Source: Ardenticatenaceae bacterium
Lineage (GTDB): Bacteria; Chloroflexota; Anaerolineae; Promineifilales; Promineifilaceae
Length of the DNA stretch: 64,000 nucleotides
Direction of reading: 5' to 3'
Assembly (NCBI GenBank): GCA_020634435.1
Contig: JACKBS010000004.1
Location: 434,001-498,000 of the forward strand
This document shows, piece by piece, positions 42,638 to 51,033 of the stretch; position 1 is the first letter of the stretch, and each line of letters starts with the position of its first letter. A model generated the notes under the pieces. The model saw only the letters and a list, made by a program, of their open reading frames with translations. It was not told the origin of the DNA and made no database searches. A program made the translations under genes and the position numbers.

Positions 42638-43840
42638 TTAAACCAGGATTTTGGTAATAACGCCAGAGCCAACGGTGAGGCCACCTTCACGAATAGCGAA
42701 ACGGCCACCTTCTTCCAATGCCACCGGCTTGCTCAACTTCACCCGCAGGTTCACATTGTCGCCCGGCATCACCATCTCCACACCTTCCGGCAAGGAAATC
42801 TCGCCCGTCACATCCAGCGTGTGGATGTAGAACTGCGGCCGATAGCCAGGGAAGAATGCCTTGTGCCGACCGCCTTCATCCTTGCGCAGCACGTACACTT
42901 CGCTCATGAACTCGGTGTGCGGGGTGATGCTGCCTGGCTTGGCCAGCACCTGACCACGCTCGATTTCTTCACGGGCAATACCGCGCAGCAGCAGACCAGC
43001 GTTGTCCCCAGCTTCCACTTTGTCCAGAATCTTGTGGAACATTTCCATGGAGGTCACAACGACCTTGCGGGTCTTCTCGGCCAAACCGACGATTTCGACT
43101 TCGGTGTTGGGGGTCAGCGTACCACGGTCTACACGACCGGTCACAACGGTACCACGGCCCTTGATGGAGAAGACGTCTTCCACGGACATCATGAACGGTT
43201 TATCGGTCTGACGTTCTGGCGTGGGGATGTATTCGTCTACCACCCGCATCAGCTCCAGGATGGGAGCGTACTCGGGGGCGTTGACGTCGCCGCTTTCGCT
43301 CTCCAGAGCTTGCAGGGCGCTACCACGCACGATGGGGGTCTCGTCGCCAGGGAACTCATAGGTGTCCAGCAGCTCGCGCAGTTCCAGCTCAACCAGCTCC
43401 AGCAGTTCTTCGTCGTCCATCATGTCTACCTTGTTGAGGAAGATGACGATGGCGGGTACTTCTACCTGGCGGGCCAGGAGGACGTGCTCACGAGTCTGGG
43501 GCATGGGGCCATCGGGAGCGGAGACGACCAGGATAGCGCCGTCCATCTGGGCGGCACCGGTGATCATGTTTTTGATGTAGTCGCGGTGACCGGGGCAGTC
43601 TACGTGGGCGTAGTGCCGGTTTTCGGTTTCGTATTCAACATGGGAGATGGCGATCGTGATACCGCGGGCTTTTTCTTCCGGGGCGTTGTCGATTTGGTCG
43701 AAGGCGGAGAAGTCGGCAAACCCTTTGAGGGACAGCGTTTTGGTGATGGCGGCTGTCAGGGTGGTTTTGCCGTGGTCCACGTGACCAATCGTGCCAATAT
43801 TCACATGTGGTTTTTCGCGCACAAATTTTTCTTTACCCAT
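42638..43840 (-). CDS. tuf: Elongation factor Tu
   Basis: 400 residues. G1 GHVDHGKTT, G2 ARGITI, G3 DCPGH, G4 NKVD, and domains 2-3 with GRGTVVTGRVDRG and VMPGDNVNLRVKL. It delivers aminoacyl-tRNA to the ribosome. It is located between tRNA-Thr(GGT) and tRNA-Trp, the classic tufB-type neighbourhood. The gene contains no copy of the dispersed AACGGCCGTT palindrome. Confidence 0.98.
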   Translation of the reverse strand: MGKEKFVREKPHVNIGTIGHVDHGKTTLTAAITKTLSLKGFADFSAFDQIDNAPEEKARGITIAISHVEYETENRHYAHVDCPGHRDYIKNMITGAAQMDGAILVVSAPDGPMPQTREHVLLARQVEVPAIVIFLNKVDMMDDEELLELVELELRELLDTYEFPGDETPIVRGSALQALESESGDVNAPEYAPILELMRVVDEYIPTPERQTDKPFMMSVEDVFSIKGRGTVVTGRVDRGTLTPNTEVEIVGLAEKTRKVVVTSMEMFHKILDKVEAGDNAGLLLRGIAREEIERGQVLAKPGSITPHTEFMSEVYVLRKDEGGRHKAFFPGYRPQFYIHTLDVTGEISLPEGVEMVMPGDNVNLRVKLSKPVALEEGGRFAIREGGLTVGSGVITKILV

Positions 43841-43998
43841 CGTTAATAAACCCTTGTTCCTTATTGATATGTCTAAATTTAGGTTGCAAATTTAGAATCT
43901 CTGAGGCAAGCTTCTTACACGGAAGGCATTGTGGCGCTTGCCGTTTTCACAACAATACCCCGCCATCTGGTGTCTCACACGAGATAGACGGGGCAGAG

Positions 43999-44071
43999 AG
44001 CCCACGATGGGATTTGAACCCATGACCTCATTCTTACCAAGAATGTGCTCTGCCTGCTGAGCTACGTGGGC
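43999..44071 (-). tRNA. tRNA-Thr (GGT anticodon)
   Basis: 73 bases. Acceptor arms GCCCACG/CGTGGGC, anticodon arm CATTC-TTGGTAA-GAATG (anticodon GGT) and T-arm GGGTTCAAATCCC. No encoded CCA. Confidence 0.95.
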
Positions 44072-44146
44072 ATCTCAGTAAGACGTAATCTGTAAACAGT
44101 GATCGTAGTTTTTATGACTGATTACTGGACACAACTTACTGGAAGG

Positions 44147-44229
44147 TGGGCCAGGTAGGACTCGAACCTACGAAGGCTATCGCCAGCGGATTTACAGTCC
44201 GCCCCCTTTGCCACTCGGGACACTGACCC
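44147..44229 (-). tRNA. tRNA-Tyr (GTA anticodon)
   Basis: 83 bases with a long variable arm, as expected for Tyr. Acceptor arms GGGTCAG/CTGGCCC with one G-U pair, anticodon arm GCGGA-CTGTAAA-TCCGC and T-arm TAGGTTCGAGTCCTA. Confidence 0.95.
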
Positions 44230-44266
44230 AGGATTATGTGTGTGTTAAACCGGAGCACGTTGCTCA

Positions 44267-44339
44267 AGCCGACGATGGGACTTGAACCCATAACCTATGC
44301 TTTACAAGAGCATTGCTCTGCCAATTGAGCTACGTCGGC
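44267..44339 (-). tRNA. tRNA-Thr (TGT anticodon)
   Basis: 73 bases. Acceptor arms GCCGACG/CGTCGGC, anticodon arm ATGCT-CTTGTAA-AGCAT (anticodon TGT) and T-arm GGGTTCAAGTCCC. It is first of the cluster Thr-Tyr-Thr-tuf-Trp. The tRNA-Gly that sits between Tyr and Thr in enterobacteria is absent. Confidence 0.95.
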
Positions 44340-44546
44340 ACGTATCTCTTGTATGAAACTTTTAAGTAAATTATAGGCAAGCCATCTCTGTTGCTCTCTT
44401 CGCAACCTCAGGCGGGTAAGTATAGCATTTGTGTTTTTTTCGTCAAATAGATTTTTTGCCGGATTTATTGGCCAGTGGGCCGAATATTGCCCAGCTAGCA
44501 TTACCAGAGATTCGAGAAAATGGGCAGATTTATGGGCTTGTTCGTT

Positions 44547-44552
44547 TATAAT
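44547..44552 (+). promoter_or_regulatory. Candidate -10 element for the 44595 gene
   Basis: TATAAT, 43 bases before the ATG. No convincing -35 element is seen at the right distance. Confidence 0.35.
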
Positions 44553-44594
44553 AGGCGCAGGAATAAGTTTTAAGCGTGGTTTTGGGAGTTAGTT

Positions 44595-45395
44595 ATGGAT
44601 ATTTCGGTAAGTCGGTTGAACGGCCGTTTGGCCTCAAAGCTGCCACCTGAATTACCGTTAGGCCTGGTTTTTGTGGTGGGGACGGTGAGCCGGTTACACA
44701 AAGATGGCTTTGTGCTGGCGGAAGAAACGCATTATTTAAATTGCCACATCAAAGATGATACACAACTGTATGTCGGCGATGAGGTGCGTGCCAGCGGCCA
44801 TCTGATGTTCGACTCTGAGCGCCTCCAATATTACTTGCTGGCTCGGGACATCGAAGTAATGAAGTCGGATCCGCTGGGGGCTTTGACCGGCAATTCTCGC
44901 GAGATTCTGGCGGATAGTGAGGAGCTGTTGACGGCGTTAACGGCCGTAAAAGCCCGTGCCGCCGCTGCCCCAGAAACGACGGGCAAAGATTTGCCCGTAT
45001 GGGTGCGCAAGCTGGCTCCGCCTGAAGTGCAGGATGCAGTCAGTGAACAGGTTGATGAGCCGACACCGATCGCGATGAGTCGTACGGCCGTTCTCGATGA
45101 TGAGCTGGTGACGATGCTGTCCAGGGCAATGGATAGTGAGGAGGAGCTGGAAGTGACGCCGGAACTGCTGGCTCCGTATGTGTCGGCGACGCCGGTTCGA
45201 GTGCAGCCAGTAGCGGTAGAAGCGCCAGATGGGGAAATGGGAGAAGATACGGCCGTTGCTGTGGCCAATTTGCACACCAGCTACCGTCCCGCCAGCCGGG
45301 AAGATACGGATTGGTTGGTTATCTTGCTCATCATCAGCTTTTTTGTCTTGACGATTGCCGCTATTGTGACCATCATTTTGCTAATTGCCCGATAG
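44595..45395 (+). CDS. Hypothetical protein with an OB-like N-terminal domain and C-terminal membrane anchor
   Basis: 266 residues, not a family I recognise. Residues about 15-90 (GLVFVVGTVSRLHKDGFVLA, LNCHIKDDTQLYVGDEVRAS, GHLMFDSERLQYYLLARDIE) have the beta pattern of an OB-fold nucleic-acid- or ligand-binding domain. An Ala/Glu-rich linker follows, then a single C-terminal membrane segment (WLVILLIISFFVLTIAAIVT). The protein is therefore tail-anchored, facing the cytosol. GGGAG precedes the ATG. The ATP-grasp gene starts 40 bases after the stop, so the two may be one operon. Confidence 0.7.
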   Translation: MDISVSRLNGRLASKLPPELPLGLVFVVGTVSRLHKDGFVLAEETHYLNCHIKDDTQLYVGDEVRASGHLMFDSERLQYYLLARDIEVMKSDPLGALTGNSREILADSEELLTALTAVKARAAAAPETTGKDLPVWVRKLAPPEVQDAVSEQVDEPTPIAMSRTAVLDDELVTMLSRAMDSEEELEVTPELLAPYVSATPVRVQPVAVEAPDGEMGEDTAVAVANLHTSYRPASREDTDWLVILLIISFFVLTIAAIVTIILLIAR

Positions 45396-45435
45396 GCAAT
45401 TTCCACATTTGAATCTACAGGGTACCGAGGAGTTT

Positions 45436-46653
45436 ATGACTGACCAGAATTCTACTGACCGGCCAGTGACGATACTATGCCTGGCCAGCTATTTTAAGGG
45501 GACGACTTTTTTGACTGCGGCCAAGCAGGCGGGCTGTCGTGTGGTGTTGGTGACGCGTGAAAAGCTGCACAACGAGCCGTGGCCGTGGGACAGCATTGAC
45601 GATGTGTTTTACATGCCCCAGCTGGCCAAACAGCCAGACATCATTTATGCCGTTGCCTATTTCATGCGGGGCAAGGCGGTCGATCAGATCATTCCGCTGG
45701 ATGATTATGATGTGCTGACGGTAGCGGCCTTGCGTGAGCATTTTCGGCTGCCCAACATGGGCGAATCGGTGATGCGACATTTTCGGGACAAGCTGGCGAT
45801 GCGGGTAAAGGCGCGGCAAGAAGGGTTTCGGGTGCCGGAATTTACGGCCGTTTTCAATTACGATCAGCTGCGTGAATTTATGGACCGGGTGCCACCGCCC
45901 TGGCTGCTCAAGCCGCGTGCCGAGGCAGGAGCAATGGGCATTAAGCGCATGGATCACTCTGAAATGTTGTGGCGCAAGCTGGACGAGCTGGGTGATTTGC
46001 AGTCGTACTTTTTGCTGGAGCAGTATGTGGCTGGGCCGGTTTACCACGTGGATGCGATTGTCTGGCGGGGCAAGGTGGTGTTTGCTACTGCCCATCAATA
46101 TTTGCAGCCGCCGATAGACGTAGCCCACGACGGCGGTGTTTTTGTGACGCGCACGATGCCGCGTAAAGAAAAAGAGACAAAAGCGTTGCTCAAAATGCAC
46201 AACCAACTAATTTTGGCGCTGGGCATGGAACGCGGCGTGGCGCATACCGAGTTTATCAAGGGGGCAGACGGCGAGTTTTACTTTTTGGAAACGGCAGCTC
46301 GCGTCGGTGGCGCAAACATCGAGCAGTTGGTAGAGGCATCCAGCGGCATTAATTTGTGGGCGGAGTGGGCAAAGTTGGAAACGGCCGCTTTGCGTGGCCA
46401 GGAATACCAGGTGCCAGAGGACAAGGGCGCCTACGCTGGGGTGATGATTTGTCTGGCGCGGCAGGAGTGGCCCGATTTGTCTGGCTACCAGGACCCCGAG
46501 ATTGTGTACCGCGTCCACAAACAGCAACACGCCGGGCTGATTTTGGCTTCGCCGCAGCAAGAACGTGTGGAACAGCTCATCCGCGACTACAGCCAGCGTT
46601 TTGCCCAAGACTTTTTGGCTGTCGCGCCACCGTTGGACACGGCACCAACGTGA
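45436..46653 (+). CDS. ATP-grasp ligase of unknown substrate
   Basis: 405 residues from the ATG at 45436, preceded by CGAGGAGTTT. N-terminal preATP-grasp domain (TILCLASYFKGTTFLTAAKQ); ATP-grasp core with WLLKPRAEAGAMGIKRM, YFLLEQYVAGPVYHVDAIVW and the metal/ATP motif HTEFIKGADGEFYFLETAAR then VGGANIEQ. This resembles carbamoyl-phosphate-synthase/biotin-carboxylase-like and peptide-ligase members that join a carboxylate to an amine. No amino-acid biosynthesis genes are adjacent to suggest the substrate. Cytosolic. Confidence 0.85.
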   Translation: MTDQNSTDRPVTILCLASYFKGTTFLTAAKQAGCRVVLVTREKLHNEPWPWDSIDDVFYMPQLAKQPDIIYAVAYFMRGKAVDQIIPLDDYDVLTVAALREHFRLPNMGESVMRHFRDKLAMRVKARQEGFRVPEFTAVFNYDQLREFMDRVPPPWLLKPRAEAGAMGIKRMDHSEMLWRKLDELGDLQSYFLLEQYVAGPVYHVDAIVWRGKVVFATAHQYLQPPIDVAHDGGVFVTRTMPRKEKETKALLKMHNQLILALGMERGVAHTEFIKGADGEFYFLETAARVGGANIEQLVEASSGINLWAEWAKLETAALRGQEYQVPEDKGAYAGVMICLARQEWPDLSGYQDPEIVYRVHKQQHAGLILASPQQERVEQLIRDYSQRFAQDFLAVAPPLDTAPT

Positions 46654-46669
46654 TTGGTGGGCAGTAAAA

Positions 46670-46712
46670 AGTGAAAAGTAAAAAGTGGACTGTTCACTTT
46701 TTACTTTTCACT
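46670..46712. terminator. Exact 18-base inverted repeat between convergent genes
   Basis: AGTGAAAAGTAAAAAGTG and CACTTTTTACTTTTCACT around a 7-base loop lie between the ATP-grasp stop and the stop of the coiled-coil gene. It is T-rich on both strands and fits a bidirectional terminator, but its wordy AAGT design resembles the other dispersed spacer repeats. Confidence 0.6.
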
Positions 46713-46716
46713 GCTT

Positions 46717-47769
46717 TCAAACACCGTGCTGTTGGCGGTATTCAGCGATGAGATTGCGGATGATGCGCTGACTGGCAACGGCCGTTTCCACCGGTTCTTT
46801 CAGCGCTGTTTTGTAGGTCTCGTTGATTTGGTGGGCTTTGGCAACGGCCGTATCCGCCTTGGGCATCAGGTCGTCGCGCAGGGGCTTGATGAGGGTCTGG
46901 TGTAGGGCGGTTTCGTTGTTTTGGTCGCGGTTGAGCCAGACGTTGAGCGGTTGGGCAATGTTCGTGTCCAGGCCGTTAAGCGTGTTGGGCGTCTCCATGA
47001 TCAAATCCGTAATGGAGACCATGACCGTAGCGGCCGTTTGCCCCATGCCAAAGGGCAGCCATTTGCGCAGGCTCTCAAACCAGTCGTTGAGCATTTGTAA
47101 GAACGGACCCACGCGATCAACCGCCTCGCTGAGTAAGCGCTCCACGGCTTGAAAATACCCCTCAATTTTGCTGAGATGATCGATGAGCCAGAGACGGCCG
47201 TTGTCTAAAATCGGCACTTGAAGTTCAAAGTTTTCCAGCGCCTGACGGCTCATCTGGATGCTTTCGGACAGAGTGGGCATTTCGGCCAGCATCGTTTCCA
47301 CTTCACCCGTGAAATGGGTGAAGCCATTTTCAACGGCCGTTTCCACATCCACATCGGCCCACTGCTCATACAGGGCAACCAGTCCCGCTAGGATACCAAT
47401 TTGTTCATTGGCCTGGCCCAGCTCGACGGTAAGCGCCTGGCTGCTGTCTGTGGCGGACTGGTTGTTTTGTTGTAGGCCGGTGAGCTGGCGTTGGGCGGCT
47501 TCGAGCGCCGCTTGCAGGCGCACGTTTTCCGCCTGGGCAGCGGCCAATCGGGTAAACATGTCGGTGGCGGTGGTGTTGGCGGGAACGGCCGTACTGACTG
47601 CCGGGATTGAAGCGTTGGACACATGGGAGACAGTGGCGGTACTGGGGGCGGAGAGTGCTTCATTGTACAGCGCCGCGCCGGCACCAGTGGCCGTGGCAGC
47701 AACGGCCGTTAGGGCAGCGGCTCTCATAAATTGGCGGCGGCTTACCATCTGATCAACATCGTTTGTCAT
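46717..47769 (-). CDS. Tat-exported coiled-coil protein of unknown function
   Basis: 350 residues from the ATG at 47769, which has AGGAG at the right distance; an ATG two codons upstream is too close. Twin-arginine signal: SRRQFMRAAALTAVAATATG. A Thr/Ala-rich stretch precedes a coiled coil (AAAQAENVRLQAALEAAQRQ and following), and the rest is helical with heptad-like spacing. It contains no catalytic motif that I recognise. The protein should be exported folded and may bind or span the cell envelope. Confidence 0.7.
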   Translation of the reverse strand: MTNDVDQMVSRRQFMRAAALTAVAATATGAGAALYNEALSAPSTATVSHVSNASIPAVSTAVPANTTATDMFTRLAAAQAENVRLQAALEAAQRQLTGLQQNNQSATDSSQALTVELGQANEQIGILAGLVALYEQWADVDVETAVENGFTHFTGEVETMLAEMPTLSESIQMSRQALENFELQVPILDNGRLWLIDHLSKIEGYFQAVERLLSEAVDRVGPFLQMLNDWFESLRKWLPFGMGQTAATVMVSITDLIMETPNTLNGLDTNIAQPLNVWLNRDQNNETALHQTLIKPLRDDLMPKADTAVAKAHQINETYKTALKEPVETAVASQRIIRNLIAEYRQQHGV

Positions 47770-48055
47770 ATCCATTCTCCTGAAGCAGGTGCCAGGGTTT
47801 GGATCACCACCCTGGCTAAAATTCGTGCGCCCAGAAAAATTGGCTCAACAAACACAGCGCCCAGTGTAGCCAATGCGGGGATTTTAGCACGAATGTTCTA
47901 ATCAGCAATGCTAACGCCATCCTTTTTTGAAAAATCACGCTTTTTTTACGGAAGCAAAACAAGACAAGCGGTTCAACTTTCGCTCGCCTAGTATAAAAAC
48001 GGTGTTTTCTGAACAAAACGCTAACAATGAATGATTGTAACTGTTCAGGTTCTAG

Positions 48056-48118
48056 AGGTGCGACGCACTTTCTATGGCGAATTGGTGCATTTTACACTGG
48101 AGCAAGTGCGTCGCACCT
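48056..48118. repeat. Palindromic repeat family B, copy 3
   Basis: AGGTGCGACGCACTT and AAGTGCGTCGCACCT frame a 33-base loop. The arms are identical to copy 2 at 21304. It lies 23 bases beyond the stop of era. The spacer 47770-48055 holds no gene. Confidence 0.85.
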
Positions 48119-48140
48119 GTATAGATACGAATGATTTGAT

Positions 48141-49082
48141 CTACTCGGGTTTGCTGTAGCCTAGCCGTTTGAGGGCTTGCTCATTGTGGCGCCATTTTGG
48201 CTCGACCTTAACCCAAAGTTCCAGGAAGACCTTGCCTTCCAGCAGCGTCTCCAGTTCTTTACGGGCGGCGGCACCGATTTGGCGCAGCTGGCTCCCTTTG
48301 GCCCCAATGACAATGGCTTTGTGGTTGTCGCGCTCCACGATGATGTTGGCGCTAATGTAGGTGGTGCCGTTGTCGCGCTCTTTGAACTGGTCTACCTGTA
48401 CAGCGACGCTGTAGGGGATTTCGTCGCGCAGCTGGAGCATCACCTGTTCGCGGATAAATTCGGCGGCCATGTCGCGCAGGTAGACATCGGTGACCTGGTC
48501 GGCGGGGTAGTAGCGTGGCCCTTCGGGCAGGGCTTGCACAATGAGGTTGAGGAGTTCGTTACGGCCGTTTCCCGTACGCGCCGAGAAGAAAATCCAGACG
48601 GCATTGGGGGCCAGAGCGCAGTACGCCTCGGTGTGGGCCATCACATTTTCCGGGGCAGTGATATCGCTTTTGTTGATGGCCAGGATGATGGGAGTGCTTT
48701 CGTCCAGCCCTTGCAGCTGCTCGCTGATGGCCTGGTCGCCAGGGCCGACGGGTTCGCTGCCGTCCACCAGCCACAGCACCAAATCAGCTTCGTTGAGGGA
48801 GTCAACGGCCGTTTCCACCATAAATTCGTCCAGCTTGTGGCGCGGCTGCATCAGGCCGGGTGTGTCCATGAAAATAATCTGGTAATCGGCCGTGGTCAGG
48901 ATGCCCAACTGGCGGCTGCGCGTCGTTTGCGGCCGGGGCGAAACGATGTTGATCTTCTCTTGCAGCAGGCCGTTGATCAGTGTGCTTTTGCCCACGTTCG
49001 GGCGGCCAATCACCGCCACAAAACCAGAGCGGTGGCCTTCGTTTGTATCGTAATCGGTGGGGATAGGAGTTTGTTCGTTCAT
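48141..49082 (-). CDS. era: GTPase Era
   Basis: About 313 residues from the ATG at 49082; upstream in-frame codons are repeat-derived. P-loop GRPNVGKSTL, switch PQTTR, DTPG, NKSD and the C-terminal KH domain (ANIIVERDNHKAIVIGAKGS, ELWVKVEPKWRHNEQALKRL). It binds the 3' end of 16S rRNA in 30S maturation. A dispersed TAATTGAG repeat lies directly in front of the start. Confidence 0.95.
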   Translation of the reverse strand: MNEQTPIPTDYDTNEGHRSGFVAVIGRPNVGKSTLINGLLQEKINIVSPRPQTTRSRQLGILTTADYQIIFMDTPGLMQPRHKLDEFMVETAVDSLNEADLVLWLVDGSEPVGPGDQAISEQLQGLDESTPIILAINKSDITAPENVMAHTEAYCALAPNAVWIFFSARTGNGRNELLNLIVQALPEGPRYYPADQVTDVYLRDMAAEFIREQVMLQLRDEIPYSVAVQVDQFKERDNGTTYISANIIVERDNHKAIVIGAKGSQLRQIGAAARKELETLLEGKVFLELWVKVEPKWRHNEQALKRLGYSKPE

Positions 49083-49088
49083 ATGTTT

Positions 49089-49153
49089 GTAATTGAGTAA
49101 TTGAGTAATTAGTAATTGAGCAAAATTACCCAATTACACATTACTCAATTACC
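49089..49153. repeat. Dispersed TAATTGAG-type repeat, copy 1
   Basis: Runs of TAATTGAG and their complement (CTCAATTAC, ACCCAATTACAC) form a long A+T-rich hairpin between era and the amidase gene. It is similar to 57162-57220. Confidence 0.7.
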
Positions 49154-49156
49154 TTG

Positions 49157-50008
49157 TCATTTGTCCTTCAAAATGCGGCTTAGTTCGCGCCGCGTTAGCC
49201 CCACGCGCTCGTCGCGAAGCAGGGGCAGGCGGATGCGAGCACGGCGTAGTTCGTTCAGGTCCAGCTTGGCGGTGACCAGCGCCTCTTCGTAGTATGGCCC
49301 CTGGTTGAGCAAATGGCCTTCTGGATCAAAAATGGTGGAACCGCCATAGAAGGTGACGCCATCCTCAAAGCCAGTGCGGTTTGTGTGCAGGATGAAGTTG
49401 GTAAACATGCTGGCATACGCCTGGTTGATGTGCTCCACCCACTTGGCACTGCCAATTTTTTGCTCCGTAGCCAGCCCGCGCCCTGGGGACGACGAGGTGA
49501 GGATGAGCATGTCGGCTCCATCAAGCCAAAGCGTGTACGCCGCGCTGACGTGCCAGAAATCTTCGCAGATGAGGATGCCGACCCGGCCAAAGCGGGTGTC
49601 AAAAGCGCGCAAATGGTCGCCCCAGGCAAAATAGCGCCCTTCGTCGAACATGCCGTAGGTGGGCAGGTACACTTTGCGGTGCAAATGCACCACCTCGCCA
49701 CCAGAAAGATAAGCGGCGGAGATGAAAAATTTCTGGCGCGTGTCGGCTTCGACAAAGCCGACCACCAGGTCCATGTCCCGGCTGGCGTCTAGCAACTTGG
49801 CAAAAATGGGGTTTTTGTAGGTGGGCTGGATGGCCACGCTAAAGGCCAGATCACGCAGGCGATACCCGGTGAGTGACAGCTCTGGGAAAACAAGCAGCTC
49901 CACGCCGCTTTCCGCCGCTTCTTCGATGGCTTGCAGGTGGCGTTCTAGATTGGCTTCCAGGTCGCCGAGTTTGGGGGTGATTTGCGCGAGTCCGACTTTT
50001 AGTTTCAT
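49157..50008 (-). CDS. Nitrilase-superfamily carbon-nitrogen hydrolase
   Basis: 283 residues. The Glu-Lys-Cys triad is in LLVFPELSLTGY, LHRKVYLPTYGMFDEG and VGILICEDFWHVS. The YGxFDEGRYF pattern is like the glutaminase half of NAD+ synthetases and related amidases, but the ligase half is missing here. The start at 50008 (MKLKVGLAQITPKLGDLEAN) fits the family. No Shine-Dalgarno is visible. Cytosolic; substrate unknown. Confidence 0.88.
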   Translation of the reverse strand: MKLKVGLAQITPKLGDLEANLERHLQAIEEAAESGVELLVFPELSLTGYRLRDLAFSVAIQPTYKNPIFAKLLDASRDMDLVVGFVEADTRQKFFISAAYLSGGEVVHLHRKVYLPTYGMFDEGRYFAWGDHLRAFDTRFGRVGILICEDFWHVSAAYTLWLDGADMLILTSSSPGRGLATEQKIGSAKWVEHINQAYASMFTNFILHTNRTGFEDGVTFYGGSTIFDPEGHLLNQGPYYEEALVTAKLDLNELRRARIRLPLLRDERVGLTRRELSRILKDK

Positions 50009-50070
50009 AGGTATTGGTTGCATGTATGCAGATTGCAAGTGTGCCGGGGCGAAAGTTTACATGCTACTTG

Positions 50071-50817
50071 CTACCTGCCCACTTTTTTTTGACGGCCGTA
50101 TTGTAGCAGCAACAATCCGACAATGGCGAACAGCAGGGCCAGCCAGGTGTCCAGCCGCCAACCCGCCAGCCGGGGTACCGCATCGCCGCGAATGAAGGTG
50201 AGGCCCAGGTGAATCAGGTTAGACAGCAGCAGGGTAAGGGGAAAAAGACGGCCGTTGCCGCACCGTTTTTGCCACAATAACACAATGATCAGGGCCAGCA
50301 GGTTCAGCCCAATACCCAGCAGTTGGGTTTGATAACGGACGGCAAAAATGCCGAACTGGTCGGGCAGGTTGGCTGATAACGGACCCAGCAGCGTGGTTTG
50401 GCCGTAGGCGCAGCCCTCGACCCAGCAGGCGGCCCAGCCGGTGGTGATGAGCAGCAGCAGGGCGGGGGAAAAGAGGGCGGCGTAGGGCAGGAACGGCCGT
50501 TTCTGCCACCAGCACCACAGCCCCAACCCCACCAATCCACCAATCAGCGCCCCATAGGCGGTTTGCCCGCCTTGCCACAGCCGCATGAGTTCAGACGGCC
50601 GTTCCGCAAAATAGGCCCAGTTGAGCATGATAAAGCTCAACCGTGCGCCGATCCAGCCAGCGATAAGGGCGACCAAGGCGGCATCTGGCCAGGTAGGTGG
50701 CGGTGTTTTGCCTGCCTGAATGCGTGTTACCCACCCACTGATTAGCAGGCCAATGGCCAGGACGGCCGTATAGCCATAGACAAAAAAAGGGCCGAGTCGC
50801 CCCCAGATAGGATACAT
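50071..50817 (-). CDS. Prolipoprotein diacylglyceryl transferase-like membrane protein, atypical
   Basis: 248 residues with about seven membrane segments. It aligns with Lgt in topology and at several points: FFVYGYTAVLAIGLLISGW near the start, GARLSFIMLN, GGQTAYGALIGGLVGLGLWC, TGWAACWVEGCAYGQTT and a late RGD motif. In Escherichia coli Lgt the GGLSFHGG His and the GRxGN motif are important. Here the former is Tyr (QTAYG) and the latter is replaced by WAACWVEGCAYG. It may therefore be a divergent Lgt or an Lgt-fold enzyme of another substrate. Several lipoproteins in this window need an Lgt from somewhere. Confidence 0.7.
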   Translation of the reverse strand: MYPIWGRLGPFFVYGYTAVLAIGLLISGWVTRIQAGKTPPPTWPDAALVALIAGWIGARLSFIMLNWAYFAERPSELMRLWQGGQTAYGALIGGLVGLGLWCWWQKRPFLPYAALFSPALLLLITTGWAACWVEGCAYGQTTLLGPLSANLPDQFGIFAVRYQTQLLGIGLNLLALIIVLLWQKRCGNGRLFPLTLLLSNLIHLGLTFIRGDAVPRLAGWRLDTWLALLFAIVGLLLLQYGRQKKVGR

Positions 50818-50930
50818 GCTTCCATCATATGCAATGACTTTTGACAGAGCAAGTTTGTGTTTCAGGTGACCAATTGGCTACATGCCGTCATTGGAATCAT
50901 AAGTTTTGAATAAAGAATGCAGAGTGTCAA

Positions 50931-50939
50931 TGCTATAAT
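50931..50939 (+). promoter_or_regulatory. Extended -10 promoter for the 51034 sensor kinase
   Basis: TGC followed by TATAAT at 50934-50939 is an extended -10. The transcript would start near 50946, about 88 bases before the ATG. The -35 region is weak. Confidence 0.5.
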
Positions 50940-51033
50940 GAAGTTCGATTGCGACAGCGGCTGTTTGACTTGAAAAAGTATTTCTTGTCCCGCAAACAAA
51001 AATATTCATACTGTTATTTATTCCCTAAATTAC

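Noticed and set aside
42593..43846. A 417-residue open frame on the plus strand opposite tuf
   Set aside because: It is the known antisense artefact of EF-Tu codon usage; composition is His/Gly/Val-rich and there is no start signal.
44076..44146. A missing tRNA-Gly between tRNA-Tyr and tRNA-Thr
   Set aside because: I looked for acceptor and T-arm patterns in the 71-75 base gap on both strands and found none.
48177..49100. A 307-residue open frame opposite era
   Set aside because: It is a shadow frame of era with low-complexity composition and no ribosome-binding site.
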